Part shown: piece after piece, positions 1 through 6,690 of the stretch
Layout: every line of letters starts with the position of its first letter
How positions within the stretch are numbered: the stretch's first letter is position 1
Assembly: GCA_964400105.1 (NCBI GenBank)
Contig: CAYNTG010000046.1
Span: 1 to 16,393 of the forward strand
Direction of reading: 5' to 3'
Length of the DNA: 16,393 nt
Source of the DNA: CAYNTG01 sp964400105
GTDB taxonomy: Bacteria > UBP14 > UBA6098
Program-made: the position numbers and the translations under genes
The notes under the pieces: model-generated
Told to the model about the DNA's origin: nothing
What the model saw: the letters and a program-made list of their open reading frames with translations, nothing else
Database searches by the model: none

Positions 1-103
1 ACCCTAAATACCTCGGCACTCGGGATTTATAGGCTTTGAAGGCCTTAACGAATTTAGCGGAAATGCGGGAGGTGGGTGGCGTTGCGTATGGGCAATTCGG
101 CGA
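1..103. other. Window edge, no supportable gene
   Basis: I see no gene I can name here. On the minus strand an ATG at 107 overlaps the stop of the methyltransferase remnant (ATGA) and opens a 17-codon frame that stops at about 54-56. The frame of the remnant itself, read past its TGA, stays open to the window edge but has no recognisable motif. This could be the start of a degraded gene downstream of the methyltransferase, or plain spacer. Confidence 0.3.
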
Positions 104-262
104 TCATAAATTCAATTTCTCTTGTTTTTCCGATTCGCGGACTTCGCGTTTGGCGCGTTTCAATGTTCCGCTGGTGTCCGGCAGGTCGGGGCGTCTGCCC
201 GCGAAATAATCCTCGATGGTCATGAACTGCAAGACCGGGTATTTGTGTTCGCTGCCGGGCAT
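104..262 (-). pseudogene. C-terminal remnant of a DNA methyltransferase
   Basis: A 52-codon minus-strand frame ends in TGA at 104-106. It contains KYPVLQFMTIEDYFAG followed by RRPDLPDTSGTLKRAKREVRE. To my knowledge this is how many beta-class site-specific DNA methyltransferases (PF01555-like, adenine-N6 or cytosine-N4) end: an LQ-x2-TIE-x2-F-x-G-(K/R)RPD motif, then a basic tail. No catalytic motif is present, and a stop (TAG at 266-268) closes the frame just upstream, so it cannot be active. The zinc-ribbon gene ends inside it in another reading frame. The matching N-terminal piece lies at 1531-1650 on the same strand, which suggests that the middle of one gene was replaced. The ATG at 262 is probably an internal Met, not a true start. 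Confidence 0.7.
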
Positions 263-1452
263 CTGCTATGTGCCTTCGCTTTCTGCTTCTTGATTCTCTC
301 TATTCGCCCTTCAAACCCTGCCTTAGTACCATCATGCAGGTCATATTGAATTGCTTTCTTACAAATGTCAATAGCTTTCTCAAAGTCTCCATCTTCGGTT
401 AGTAACGTTGCATAGTGTTGAAAAGTTGTTATTCGTGGCAAAACACCTCCCATATCTTCTTTCAATGCTGGTGCAATACTCGCGAATTCTTTAAGATGTT
501 TTTCAGCATACTTAATACAAATTTTTCTGCTTTTATTATCTTTTCTTGTTTTGTACGTTTCTGCCACAATTGATTGCAGCAAAAAATGTCTATCTATTGG
601 ATTTGTCTTTATATCAACCGCTCCTAACATTTCATTCAAGTCTCCTGATGTCCACGCTTTAAAGGCATCATCAACAATAACGGATTTACCTTGTCGCAAC
701 GTATAAAAGGTACTTTCTGGCGCTTTCGGTTCACTAAGGTCCTGTAGGCAGATGCTTTCATCAACCCTATCTACTATTTTTTCCGGTATTTTTCCGCCTA
801 ACGCGACGATTTTCTTTTCGATTTCTTTAATTTGTTTCTCTTGCTTCTCGTCGTCAATATCATCTGTGCGGAGCAGGTATAGCGCTTCATAATAGTTATC
901 TAAAGCCTTCGGTTTCTTTCCCTTGAAAGCGGCTTTATCTGCTTCCTCTAAATATCCCGCTACCTCAATATCATGGGCTTCGGTCTTGAGCTTATTGATA
1001 ATTCCATTGAGTTTCTCGGATTTGTCCATTTTCTCCCTATAGTCCTCGATCTTCTGAATCACCTTAATAATATTGCCCTTTTTCGTTTTAACGGTAGCGG
1101 CTGTTTCATTTTTCTTCCGTGCTTTTTCAACCTCTGTTTCAATATGTTCAATTACTATCTGGTCGTTCTTATAATAGAATTCCTTGTAGATAACAGATGG
1201 TAGAGGGTCAATCGTAGGAATACCCTTTTCTTCGTATTTTGTAAGTACATATAGGTGTTTTAGCATTTCCTTAAGCCTTGAAAGCCTAATTTCAAGGTTC
1301 TTGGATTCTTGGACAAGCTTAAGTGATTCACCCGCAATACGTGCCCTTTGTTGGATATCTAAAGCTACAGGCCCTTCACAATTATTACAAAGGCCATTCG
1401 AAGAAACTTTCAAGAATAAGCCCGTTTTTCCACACCATTTACATTTCCCCAT
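220..1452 (-). CDS. Zinc-ribbon, coiled-coil, TPR-like protein, function unknown
   Basis: The predicted product has 410 residues. I place the start at the ATG ending at 1452 because a strong AAGGAGG Shine-Dalgarno lies 6 nt upstream; a longer frame would add 23 residues without such a site. Residues 4-25 form a treble-clef/zinc-ribbon pattern (C4, C7, C22, C25). Charged Lys/Glu-rich helices, likely coiled coil, fill about 35-240. About 360-400 resembles a TPR helix pair (YATLLTEDGDFEKAIDICKKA, then a DGTKAGFEGRIERIKK end). Similar zinc-ribbon/TPR-like hypotheticals occur in Firmicutes and mobile regions; no function is established. The gene is visibly AT-rich (24 G+C of 60 at 1081-1140, against 32 of 60 at 3541-3600 and 35 of 60 at 1561-1620). 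The last 13 or so residues (SRCPAANTNTRSCSS) are the methyltransferase remnant read in another frame, so the native C-terminus was probably lost at about 262-280. Acquisition by transfer is an inference. Confidence 0.75.
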   Translation of the reverse strand: MGKCKWCGKTGLFLKVSSNGLCNNCEGPVALDIQQRARIAGESLKLVQESKNLEIRLSRLKEMLKHLYVLTKYEEKGIPTIDPLPSVIYKEFYYKNDQIVIEHIETEVEKARKKNETAATVKTKKGNIIKVIQKIEDYREKMDKSEKLNGIINKLKTEAHDIEVAGYLEEADKAAFKGKKPKALDNYYEALYLLRTDDIDDEKQEKQIKEIEKKIVALGGKIPEKIVDRVDESICLQDLSEPKAPESTFYTLRQGKSVIVDDAFKAWTSGDLNEMLGAVDIKTNPIDRHFLLQSIVAETYKTRKDNKSRKICIKYAEKHLKEFASIAPALKEDMGGVLPRITTFQHYATLLTEDGDFEKAIDICKKAIQYDLHDGTKAGFEGRIERIKKQKAKAHSRCPAANTNTRSCSS

Positions 1453-1462
1453 AATTACCTCC

Positions 1463-1534
1463 TTATTTCTTCGGTAGTTCGCGTATTCCGGTGTCGATTT
1501 GTGGTGGTTCGTTATTTTCAAAATTCGTTTTCAT
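1463..1534 (-). CDS. Small 23-codon ORF coupled to the zinc-ribbon gene
   Basis: This minus-strand ORF starts at an ATG that overlaps the stop of the methyltransferase N-terminal fragment (ATGA) and stops with a TAA that abuts the Shine-Dalgarno of the zinc-ribbon gene (TAAGGAGG). The product would be polar, beginning MKTNFENNEPPQ. I do not recognise it. The placement suggests a coupling or leader peptide, or simply the remains of a deleted gene. It is too short to judge coding by composition. Confidence 0.25.
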   Translation of the reverse strand: MKTNFENNEPPQIDTGIRELPKK

Positions 1535-1650
1535 ATCTCCAACTCCGGTTTTTGGTCAAAGGGTGGGTCGAGATAGACCAAATCGACCGAGCCGTCCGCG
1601 ATGTATTCGCGCAGGATTTCGAGGTTGTCGCCGTAATACAGTTTATTCAT
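1531..1650 (-). pseudogene. N-terminal remnant of a DNA methyltransferase
   Basis: Thirty-nine codons begin MNKLYYGDNLEILREY and continue to SVDLVYLDPPF, then end in an unrelated DQKPELEI and a stop. The start and the DPPF tetrapeptide match the N-terminus of beta-class DNA methyltransferases, where D/N-PP-Y/F (motif IV) is the catalytic loop that contacts the flipped-out base. Homology appears to stop right after DPPF, at about 1558. The target-recognition region and the AdoMet-binding FxGxG motif are missing, so this is a truncated gene. It has its own ATG and a purine-rich upstream sequence. It could be the other half of the piece at 104-262, with about 1.3 kb of unrelated sequence in between. 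Confidence 0.75.
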
Positions 1651-1661
1651 ATCTCAATCCT

Positions 1662-1742
1662 TCATTTCCGGCAGTCGCTCCGCGTAGCGGTGCGACACGA
1701 ATAGCTCCGGCCTTGCCGGTCGCCGTAGTATAGTGTGTTCAT
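1662..1742 (-). pseudogene. Second methyltransferase start, cut off by a palindrome
   Basis: The minus-strand frame starts at the ATG at 1742 behind a good AGGTGA ribosome-binding site. It reads MNTLYYGD, nearly the same as the MNKLYYGD start 92 nt downstream, and then turns into a Ser/Arg/Cys-rich stretch that stops after 26 codons. The change falls where the hairpin element at 1674-1719 begins. The simplest reading is a second methyltransferase gene reduced to its first eight codons by insertion or recombination at the palindrome. It lies about 40 nt downstream of the expected start point of the promoter at 1789-1818. Confidence 0.55.
1674..1719. repeat. REP-like double hairpin element
   Basis: Two adjacent inverted repeats are visible. 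The first pairs GTCGC-T-CCGC (1674-1683) with GCGG-T-GCGAC (1687-1696) around the loop GTA: nine base pairs with one symmetrical mismatch. The second pairs CCGGC (1707-1711) with GCCGG (1715-1719) around CTT. Paired GC-rich palindromes of this size resemble REP/BIME elements, which occur in many copies between genes. Only one copy is visible in this window, so the repeat nature is inferred. It is not followed by a T-run in either direction, so it does not look like an intrinsic terminator. Confidence 0.5.
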
Positions 1743-1788
1743 TGTGGTCACCTATTTGAATCCAATCCCAGAATTTATTTCCATACTA

Positions 1789-1818
1789 ATAATAAACAAC
1801 GGCACCTTCTAATGTCAA
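1789..1818 (-). promoter_or_regulatory. Sigma70-type promoter facing the methyltransferase/zinc-ribbon patch
   Basis: On the minus strand there is a perfect -35 hexamer TTGACA (1818 to 1813), an 18-nt spacer and a -10 TATTAT (1794 to 1789). Transcription should start near 1782, about 40 nt before the AGGTGA site and ATG at 1742. It would drive the two methyltransferase remnants and the zinc-ribbon gene as one transcript. Confidence 0.6.
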
Positions 1819-1949
1819 GCATGTTCCGCAATCTAAAAATAAGCCGCCGAAAAATATCGATGGAGCAAACCTAAACCCAACGCTCAACAAAAAAACGGTT
1901 GCAAAATAATAATCGACGGATAACTTTGCTTAGTTGCGTTTATCCGGGG

Positions 1950-1958
1950 TGATAAAAT
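1950..1958 (+). promoter_or_regulatory. Possible extended -10 promoter of tRNA-Leu
   Basis: TG-A-TAAAAT at 1950-1958 fits an extended -10 element. It would start transcription about a dozen bases before the mature tRNA. A weak TTAGTT lies 17 nt upstream as a possible -35. The hexamers are poor apart from the -10, so this is tentative. It may also serve the tig operon. Confidence 0.35.
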
Positions 1959-1977
1959 TCGACTTCGATTCGCGCCC

Positions 1978-2059
1978 GCGAGCGTGGCGGAACTGGCAGA
2001 CGCGCTGGACTTAGGATCCAGTGGAGCGATCCATGGGGGTTCGAATCCCCCCGCTCGCA
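1978..2059 (+). tRNA. tRNA-Leu (anticodon TAG)
   Basis: A full cloverleaf can be folded by eye. The acceptor GCGAGCG (1978-1984) pairs with CGCTCGC (2052-2058), followed by the discriminator A at 2059. The D stem is GCG/CGC (1987-1989 with 2001-2003). The anticodon stem is CTGGA/TCCAG with the seven-base loop CTTAGGA, placing TAG at 2012-2014. A 13-nt variable arm has a GGA/TCC stem, as expected of a class II tRNA. The T stem is GGGGG/CCCCC around TTCGAAT. CCA is not encoded, so it must be added after transcription. The gene is 62 nt upstream of tig, a common neighbourhood for a leucine tRNA. Confidence 0.95.
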
Positions 2060-2121
2060 ATTTTTTAAAAAACGGGCGAATTCTACTGTAAAAAATAACT
2101 AATGATAACGGGGATAACAAA

Positions 2122-3354
2122 ATGAAAACCGAGATAAAAGCAGATGGCAACTGCACGCGAAAGATAACGATAACAGTGCCTGCCGAAGAGGTCGATGAGC
2201 AGTATCAGAAGATGCTAACAAAGCTGTCCGCGAAGATCGTCATCGATGGCTTCCGTCCCGGCAAAGCGCCGAAGGGCCTGATTCAAAAGCGATACGGCGA
2301 TGCTATCGTGGACGATCTCACCGAGGAGCTTATCAATAAGGGATACTCTCAGGCGCAGAAGGAAAACGATCTGACGCCGCTGATCCAACCAGAGATCGAG
2401 GGCGAAATAAACCTTACGCCCGGAAGCGAATTCAAAGCGGTGCTTTCCGTCGATGTCAAACCGGAGATCGAGCTTCGGGAATACAAAGGATTCCCGTTGA
2501 CGCGGAAGATAAAACCCGTTGAGGACGAGGAGATCGACAACACATTAGAGCGAATCCGATATGAAAACGGCCGGATCGAACCGGTCGAGGACAGGCCATC
2601 GAAGGTCGGCGATCTCTTGCTCGTGGATTTCCTCCCGGAAGGCGAATCCAAGCCATCGAGGCGAGTGCTTAAGATCGACGAAATCGCGACGGTCACGCTC
2701 ATCGACCACAAAATCGGCGACGAGATCGACGGCCATTTCGAGTTCCCGCCCAATTGGCCGGACAAGGAGCTTGCAGGCAAAATATTCGATGCAAAGGTTA
2801 CGATTATCGAGCTTAAAGAGATGATTCCCGCCGAGATCGACGACGAATTCCTAGCGCAGTTCGGCGAGGATGTAACCGACGAGCAAAAGCTCCGCGAAAA
2901 GATCCGCGAAGGCCTGACCGATGCCCATAAAAGCGAGTCCGATAAGGAGATCCGCAACAGAGCAAAAGAAGAGATCGCCCTCCGAAACCAGATCGAGCTT
3001 TCGGAGAAAATCATAGAACGCGCGACATCGAATGCTATGGATAAATTCTGGGATGTGGATGATCTTAGCGATGAGCAGATCGAAAAGATTCGCAAGAATC
3101 TAAGACCGAGCACAATAAAAAACATGACAATAGATTTCGTAACCGATAAAATCGTCGAGGTCGAAAAAATCAAGGTAAACTCCGACGAGATTAAAGATTA
3201 TGTCGCCGAGATCGCCATGAAAAACGGCCTTCAGCCGGACGCCCTTTATCGTCATTGGCGAAAAGAGGGCAAAATCGATTCGATTCGCGAAGAAATGCTT
3301 TCGGAAAAGGCCATCGATTTCGTGGTCGAAAATGCAGTAATCACCGAAGAATAA
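2122..3354 (+). CDS. tig: Trigger factor, ribosome-associated chaperone
   Basis: The 410-residue product is a trigger factor, which binds the ribosomal exit tunnel through uL23 and shields nascent chains. The ribosome-binding signature GFRPGKAP is at residues 43-50 within the N-terminal domain (1 to about 115). A PPIase-like segment runs from about 162 (GDLLLVDF) to 236, and the helical arms and C-terminal domain follow, rich in Lys/Glu. The PPIase region is short and lacks the usual FxGG and PGFEExL motifs, so prolyl isomerase activity is doubtful; the chaperone role does not require it. Length is slightly under the usual 430 or so. It leads a tig-clpP-clpX block, a widespread arrangement linking folding with proteolysis. 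The start ATG has only a weak GGGG upstream. The stop is 10 nt from clpP. Confidence 0.95.
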   Translation: MKTEIKADGNCTRKITITVPAEEVDEQYQKMLTKLSAKIVIDGFRPGKAPKGLIQKRYGDAIVDDLTEELINKGYSQAQKENDLTPLIQPEIEGEINLTPGSEFKAVLSVDVKPEIELREYKGFPLTRKIKPVEDEEIDNTLERIRYENGRIEPVEDRPSKVGDLLLVDFLPEGESKPSRRVLKIDEIATVTLIDHKIGDEIDGHFEFPPNWPDKELAGKIFDAKVTIIELKEMIPAEIDDEFLAQFGEDVTDEQKLREKIREGLTDAHKSESDKEIRNRAKEEIALRNQIELSEKIIERATSNAMDKFWDVDDLSDEQIEKIRKNLRPSTIKNMTIDFVTDKIVEVEKIKVNSDEIKDYVAEIAMKNGLQPDALYRHWRKEGKIDSIREEMLSEKAIDFVVENAVITEE

Positions 3355-3364
3355 CGGAGGAATC

Positions 3365-4009
3365 ATGGAAGACAAAACATACGACCAACTCGTTCCAATC
3401 GTCGTTGAACAAACCGGGCGAGGCGAACGCGCTTACGATATCTTCAGCCGGCTGCTCAAGGACCGGATCATCTTCATCGGCACGCCGATCGTCGATTCGA
3501 TAGCGAATCTCGTCGTCGCGCAGCTGCTCTTTTTGGACGCCGAGGACAACGAGAAGGATATATCGCTCTATATCAACTCGCCCGGCGGCATCGTAACCAG
3601 CGGGATGGCAATCTACGACACGATGCAGTTCATCAAATCCCCCGTCGCTACGACATGCGTAGGGCAGGCCGCAAGCATGGGCGCAGTCCTTCTCGCCGGA
3701 GGCGAACCGGGAAAACGTAGCTCACTTCCAAACAGCAGAATCATGATCCATCAGCCCTGGGGAGGCGTCGAAGGGCAGGTATCCGATATCGAGATCATGA
3801 CCGAGGAACTTCGGAAGATCAAAAAGAAGCTGGTCGAGATTCTAAGCTCCCACACCGGGCAGTCGCGGGCAAAAGTTAAGCGCGACACCGACCGTAATTA
3901 TTTTATGTCCCCGGAGGAATCCCTCGAATACGGCCTCATAGACCGGGTCATCGTCCGGCAAAAACCGCTTCTGGAGAAGGAAGACAAAAAGGAAGATAAA
4001 GAAGGTTAA
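3365..4009 (+). CDS. clpP: ATP-dependent Clp protease proteolytic subunit, Asn-type triad
   Basis: The 214-residue product is ClpP, the barrel-shaped serine peptidase that degrades substrates fed in by ClpX. The nucleophile is S104 in GQAASMGA and the base is H129 in MIHQPWGG. The third triad position lies in RDTDRNYFMS: by alignment with E. coli RDTERDRFLS the acidic residue should be at 178, but AAT encodes Asn there. The same substitution is known in Listeria ClpP1 (Ser-His-Asn), which is weakly active alone and works with a partner ClpP. N-terminal residues and the C-terminal EYGLID segment look normal for the family. The start has a strong GGAGG site overlapping nothing. clpX follows after 5 nt, so both should be made together. 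A second ClpP elsewhere in the genome is possible but not visible here. Confidence 0.95.
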   Translation: MEDKTYDQLVPIVVEQTGRGERAYDIFSRLLKDRIIFIGTPIVDSIANLVVAQLLFLDAEDNEKDISLYINSPGGIVTSGMAIYDTMQFIKSPVATTCVGQAASMGAVLLAGGEPGKRSSLPNSRIMIHQPWGGVEGQVSDIEIMTEELRKIKKKLVEILSSHTGQSRAKVKRDTDRNYFMSPEESLEYGLIDRVIVRQKPLLEKEDKKEDKEG

Positions 4010-4014
4010 CAGGC

Positions 4015-5271
4015 ATGGCAAAAAAAACTTCCGATGGCCTTTTTTGCAGCTTTTGTGGTCGTCCTATAGATGAAAATCGTCAGGTCTTTCATGGCCTAAA
4101 CGACCTTCTGCTCTGCGAAGACTGCGTCGTCGGCGCGTTCTCTGTCGTAAAACAGAAATCCGCCGAAGAATCCATCCCGTGGACGGAAAAGACCTTTCCC
4201 GCACCCGTGGAGATCAAGTCGTTTCTCGATAAATATGTCATCGGCCAGATGCGGGCGAAGGTCGCGATCTCCGTCGCGGTCTATAACCACTATAAGAGAA
4301 TCCTCCATCGCGCCACAGGCAAAGACGACGACGGGATCGAGCTGGAGAAGACGAATATCCTCCTCCTCGGGCCGACCGGAACCGGCAAAACGCTTCTTGC
4401 ACAGACACTCGCCCGGATGCTCGCCGTCCCGTTCTGCATCGCCGACGCCACCGTGCTGACCGAGGCCGGATATGTCGGTGAGGACGTCGAGAATATCATC
4501 GTCCGGCTACTGCAATCCGCCGACTACAACGTCCCGCGCACGAGAATGGGAATCGTCTATATCGACGAGATAGATAAGATCGGCAAGAAAAGCGGCGGAA
4601 GCCCGAGCATCACGCGGGATGTCTCCGGCGAGGGTGTCCAGCAGGCGCTACTTAAAATCCTCGAGGGAACGAAGGCGCACGTCCCTCCGCAGGGCGGTCG
4701 CAAACACCCGGAACAACCGCTCGTCGAGGTCGATACAAAGGATATCCTCTTCATCTGCGGCGGTGCATTCAACAGCCTTTCCGAAACAATCGCCAGACGC
4801 ATCGATAATAAGATCATCGGCTTCGACTCCGATATTAAGGATGCGAGAAAACTCCCGGTCGGCGAGCTTTTATCGAAGGTTACGTCGCAAGACCTCGTCG
4901 AATACGGACTTATCCCCGAATTGGTCGGACGAATGCCGGTGGCGGTATCGCTCGACGAACTCGGGCGCGACGATTTGAGACATATCCTCACCGAGCCGAA
5001 GAACGCCCTGATAAAGCAGTACACAAAACTCATCGAGATGGACGGTGTCGCGCTCGAATTTACCGAAGACGCGATCGATGCTATCGTCGATGAGGCAATG
5101 ACCGGAAAGACCGGCGCGAGAGCGCTGCGAAGCATCCTCGAAAGGGTGATGACGCAAATAATGTTCGATATCCCATCGAGAAAGGATATCGAGAAATGCA
5201 TTATAGATTCCGATGTCGTCCTGAAATCGGCCGACCCCGAATTAATCACAGCCGGAAAGAAAACGAAATAA
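4015..5271 (+). CDS. clpX: ClpX, AAA+ unfoldase of the ClpXP protease
   Basis: The 418-residue product unfolds substrates with ATP and threads them into ClpP. The N-terminal zinc-binding domain has C11, C14, C34 and C37. Walker A is GPTGTGKT at 119-126, the GYVG pore loop is at 152-155 and Walker B is YIDEIDKI with D184/E185. The RKH loop is at 229-231 and the IGF tripeptide that docks into ClpP at 268-270. Sensor 2 is in GKTGARALRSILE near the C-terminus. All key residues are intact and the length is normal, so the unfoldase should be active and able to dock with ClpP even though the adjacent ClpP has an unusual triad. The stop codon shares its last base with the lspA ATG (TAATG). Confidence 0.97.
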   Translation: MAKKTSDGLFCSFCGRPIDENRQVFHGLNDLLLCEDCVVGAFSVVKQKSAEESIPWTEKTFPAPVEIKSFLDKYVIGQMRAKVAISVAVYNHYKRILHRATGKDDDGIELEKTNILLLGPTGTGKTLLAQTLARMLAVPFCIADATVLTEAGYVGEDVENIIVRLLQSADYNVPRTRMGIVYIDEIDKIGKKSGGSPSITRDVSGEGVQQALLKILEGTKAHVPPQGGRKHPEQPLVEVDTKDILFICGGAFNSLSETIARRIDNKIIGFDSDIKDARKLPVGELLSKVTSQDLVEYGLIPELVGRMPVAVSLDELGRDDLRHILTEPKNALIKQYTKLIEMDGVALEFTEDAIDAIVDEAMTGKTGARALRSILERVMTQIMFDIPSRKDIEKCIIDSDVVLKSADPELITAGKKTK

Positions 5272-5840
5272 TGAAGCGCTTTTTTCCGGGTATCCTTTTG
5301 ACGACGATCCTGATCGTCGCCGATCAAATCTCGAAAATAGCGATCATCCGGTTCGTGCGACCCCATCGAGGGATCGAGGTTCTCGGAAATTTCCTTCGGA
5401 TTACACATGTTCGCAATCCCGGAGGCGCATTCAGCACGAAGTTCGGCAGTAATACGTTCTATATTATCGTCGCTGGAGTGGCATCGCTCTTCGTAATTGC
5501 TTATCTTATTAAATCGATAAACGGTCGAAGGTCGTTGCGAATTGCTCTTTTTATGATACTCGCTGGCGCCTTCGGAAACCTGATCGACCGGATTAGATTC
5601 GCCGAGGTCATCGACTGGATCGATATCGGAATAGGCTCCACGCGCTGGCCGACATTCAACATCGCGGATTCTGCCATCGTTATAGGTTTGATAATATTGG
5701 TTTTTGCTGGTTCGACGGATGAAAGAAAAAATGGTGAAAATAACGGTTCCGCTGGAGATTCCTCCGACGAGGCTCGACCGCTACCTCGGCGGGACGGACC
5801 TCGGTCTGAGTCGCAACCAGATACAGAAACTGATTCGTGA
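5271..5840 (+). CDS. lspA: Lipoprotein signal peptidase (signal peptidase II)
   Basis: LspA is an inner-membrane aspartyl protease that cleaves the signal peptide of diacylated prolipoproteins. I start at the ATG at 5271, which overlaps the clpX stop by one base; upstream in-frame codons lie inside clpX. Four hydrophobic segments lie at about 5-18, 62-80, 91-105 and 132-146. Family motifs are ADQISK (17-22), RNPGGAF (48-54), GNLIDR (102-107), the catalytic D115 in VIDW and D133 in FNIADS. After residue 146 the frame continues 43 hydrophilic residues, longer than most LspA proteins (about 160), and overlaps the next gene by 122 nt. Shifting to the -1 frame in the T5 run at 5701-5705 would instead end the protein at about residue 150 on a TGA inside ATGA of the next gene. 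The tail is therefore suspect; the core is certain. Confidence 0.92.
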   Translation: MKRFFPGILLTTILIVADQISKIAIIRFVRPHRGIEVLGNFLRITHVRNPGGAFSTKFGSNTFYIIVAGVASLFVIAYLIKSINGRRSLRIALFMILAGAFGNLIDRIRFAEVIDWIDIGIGSTRWPTFNIADSAIVIGLIILVFAGSTDERKNGENNGSAGDSSDEARPLPRRDGPRSESQPDTETDS

Positions 5841-6690
5841 GAAGCTGATCGAGGTCCCCGGTAAAGGGATCAAGCCCGCCTTTATCCTGATCGGCGGCGA
5901 GGAGATTCACATCACGATCCCGGAAACCGAGCCTCTGCGCCTCGTCCCGGAGGATATCCCGCTCGACATTCGATACGAAGACGAATACCTTGTAGTCGTG
6001 AACAAAAGCCCCGGCATGGTCGTTCATCCGGCGCGCGGGCATTTTACCGGCACGCTCGTTCACGCACTTCTCGCCCACTGCGAAAAGCTTTCAGACATCG
6101 GCGGTCAGACGCGCCCCGGCGTCGTCCATCGCCTCGACAAAAACACCAGCGGACTTATCATATTCGCAAAGGACGACCTCGCCCATCGACGGCTCGCAAA
6201 GGCCCTGTCTGCAAGGAAAATCGAGCGCGAGTATTTCGGGATCGTATGGGGAAAGCCGCGCGAATCATTCGGAACTATCGATAAGCCTATCGGCCATAAC
6301 CCGAAGGATCACAAGAAGATGGCCGTCGTCGATGGCGGCAAAACCGCACGCACCGATTATCTCATCGAGCGTGAATATCGCATTCTGTCGTCGGCGGTAT
6401 TCCAGCTTCACACCGGCCGCACCCACCAGATCCGCGTTCACCTGCGCGCGATAGGCCATCCGATATTCGGCGACCCCGAATACGGCGGCCGCGAGGAGCG
6501 AATAGGCGGCTCCGTTCCCGAATACCATCGATTTGCCAGAAAATTGCTATCGAAGATCGACCGTCAGGCCCTCCACGCGAGACGGCTAACCTTCGATCAT
6601 CCAATAACTTCGGAGAAAATATCTATCGAGGCCCCCATTCCTTCTGATATGGAATCCATTATAAAGGCCCTCGAAGAATGGTGCTCTTGA
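5719..6690 (+). CDS. rluD: RluD-family pseudouridine synthase
   Basis: The product belongs to the RluA/RluD family, which isomerises uridines to pseudouridine in RNA; RluD itself acts on helix 69 of 23S rRNA. An N-terminal S4 RNA-binding domain (residues about 8-70, RLDRYLGG onward) precedes the catalytic domain. The catalytic Asp is D140 in HRLDKNTSGL, and the FQLHTGRTHQIRVHLRAIGHPIFGDPEYG block is intact in pieces near 230-260. Length, 323 residues, is typical. The start is uncertain: ATG at 5719 and ATG at 5731 both lack a good ribosome site, which suits coupling to lspA translation. A TTG at 5704 is less likely. The exact target site cannot be told from sequence, and RluA/RluC-type assignment is not fully excluded. 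The 3' end overlaps the next gene by 13 nt. Confidence 0.92.
   Translation: MKEKMVKITVPLEIPPTRLDRYLGGTDLGLSRNQIQKLIREKLIEVPGKGIKPAFILIGGEEIHITIPETEPLRLVPEDIPLDIRYEDEYLVVVNKSPGMVVHPARGHFTGTLVHALLAHCEKLSDIGGQTRPGVVHRLDKNTSGLIIFAKDDLAHRRLAKALSARKIEREYFGIVWGKPRESFGTIDKPIGHNPKDHKKMAVVDGGKTARTDYLIEREYRILSSAVFQLHTGRTHQIRVHLRAIGHPIFGDPEYGGREERIGGSVPEYHRFARKLLSKIDRQALHARRLTFDHPITSEKISIEAPIPSDMESIIKALEEWCS

Noticed and set aside
2060..2075. T-run after tRNA-Leu as intrinsic terminator
   Set aside because: No independent GC hairpin precedes it apart from the tRNA acceptor and T stems, and tig follows closely.
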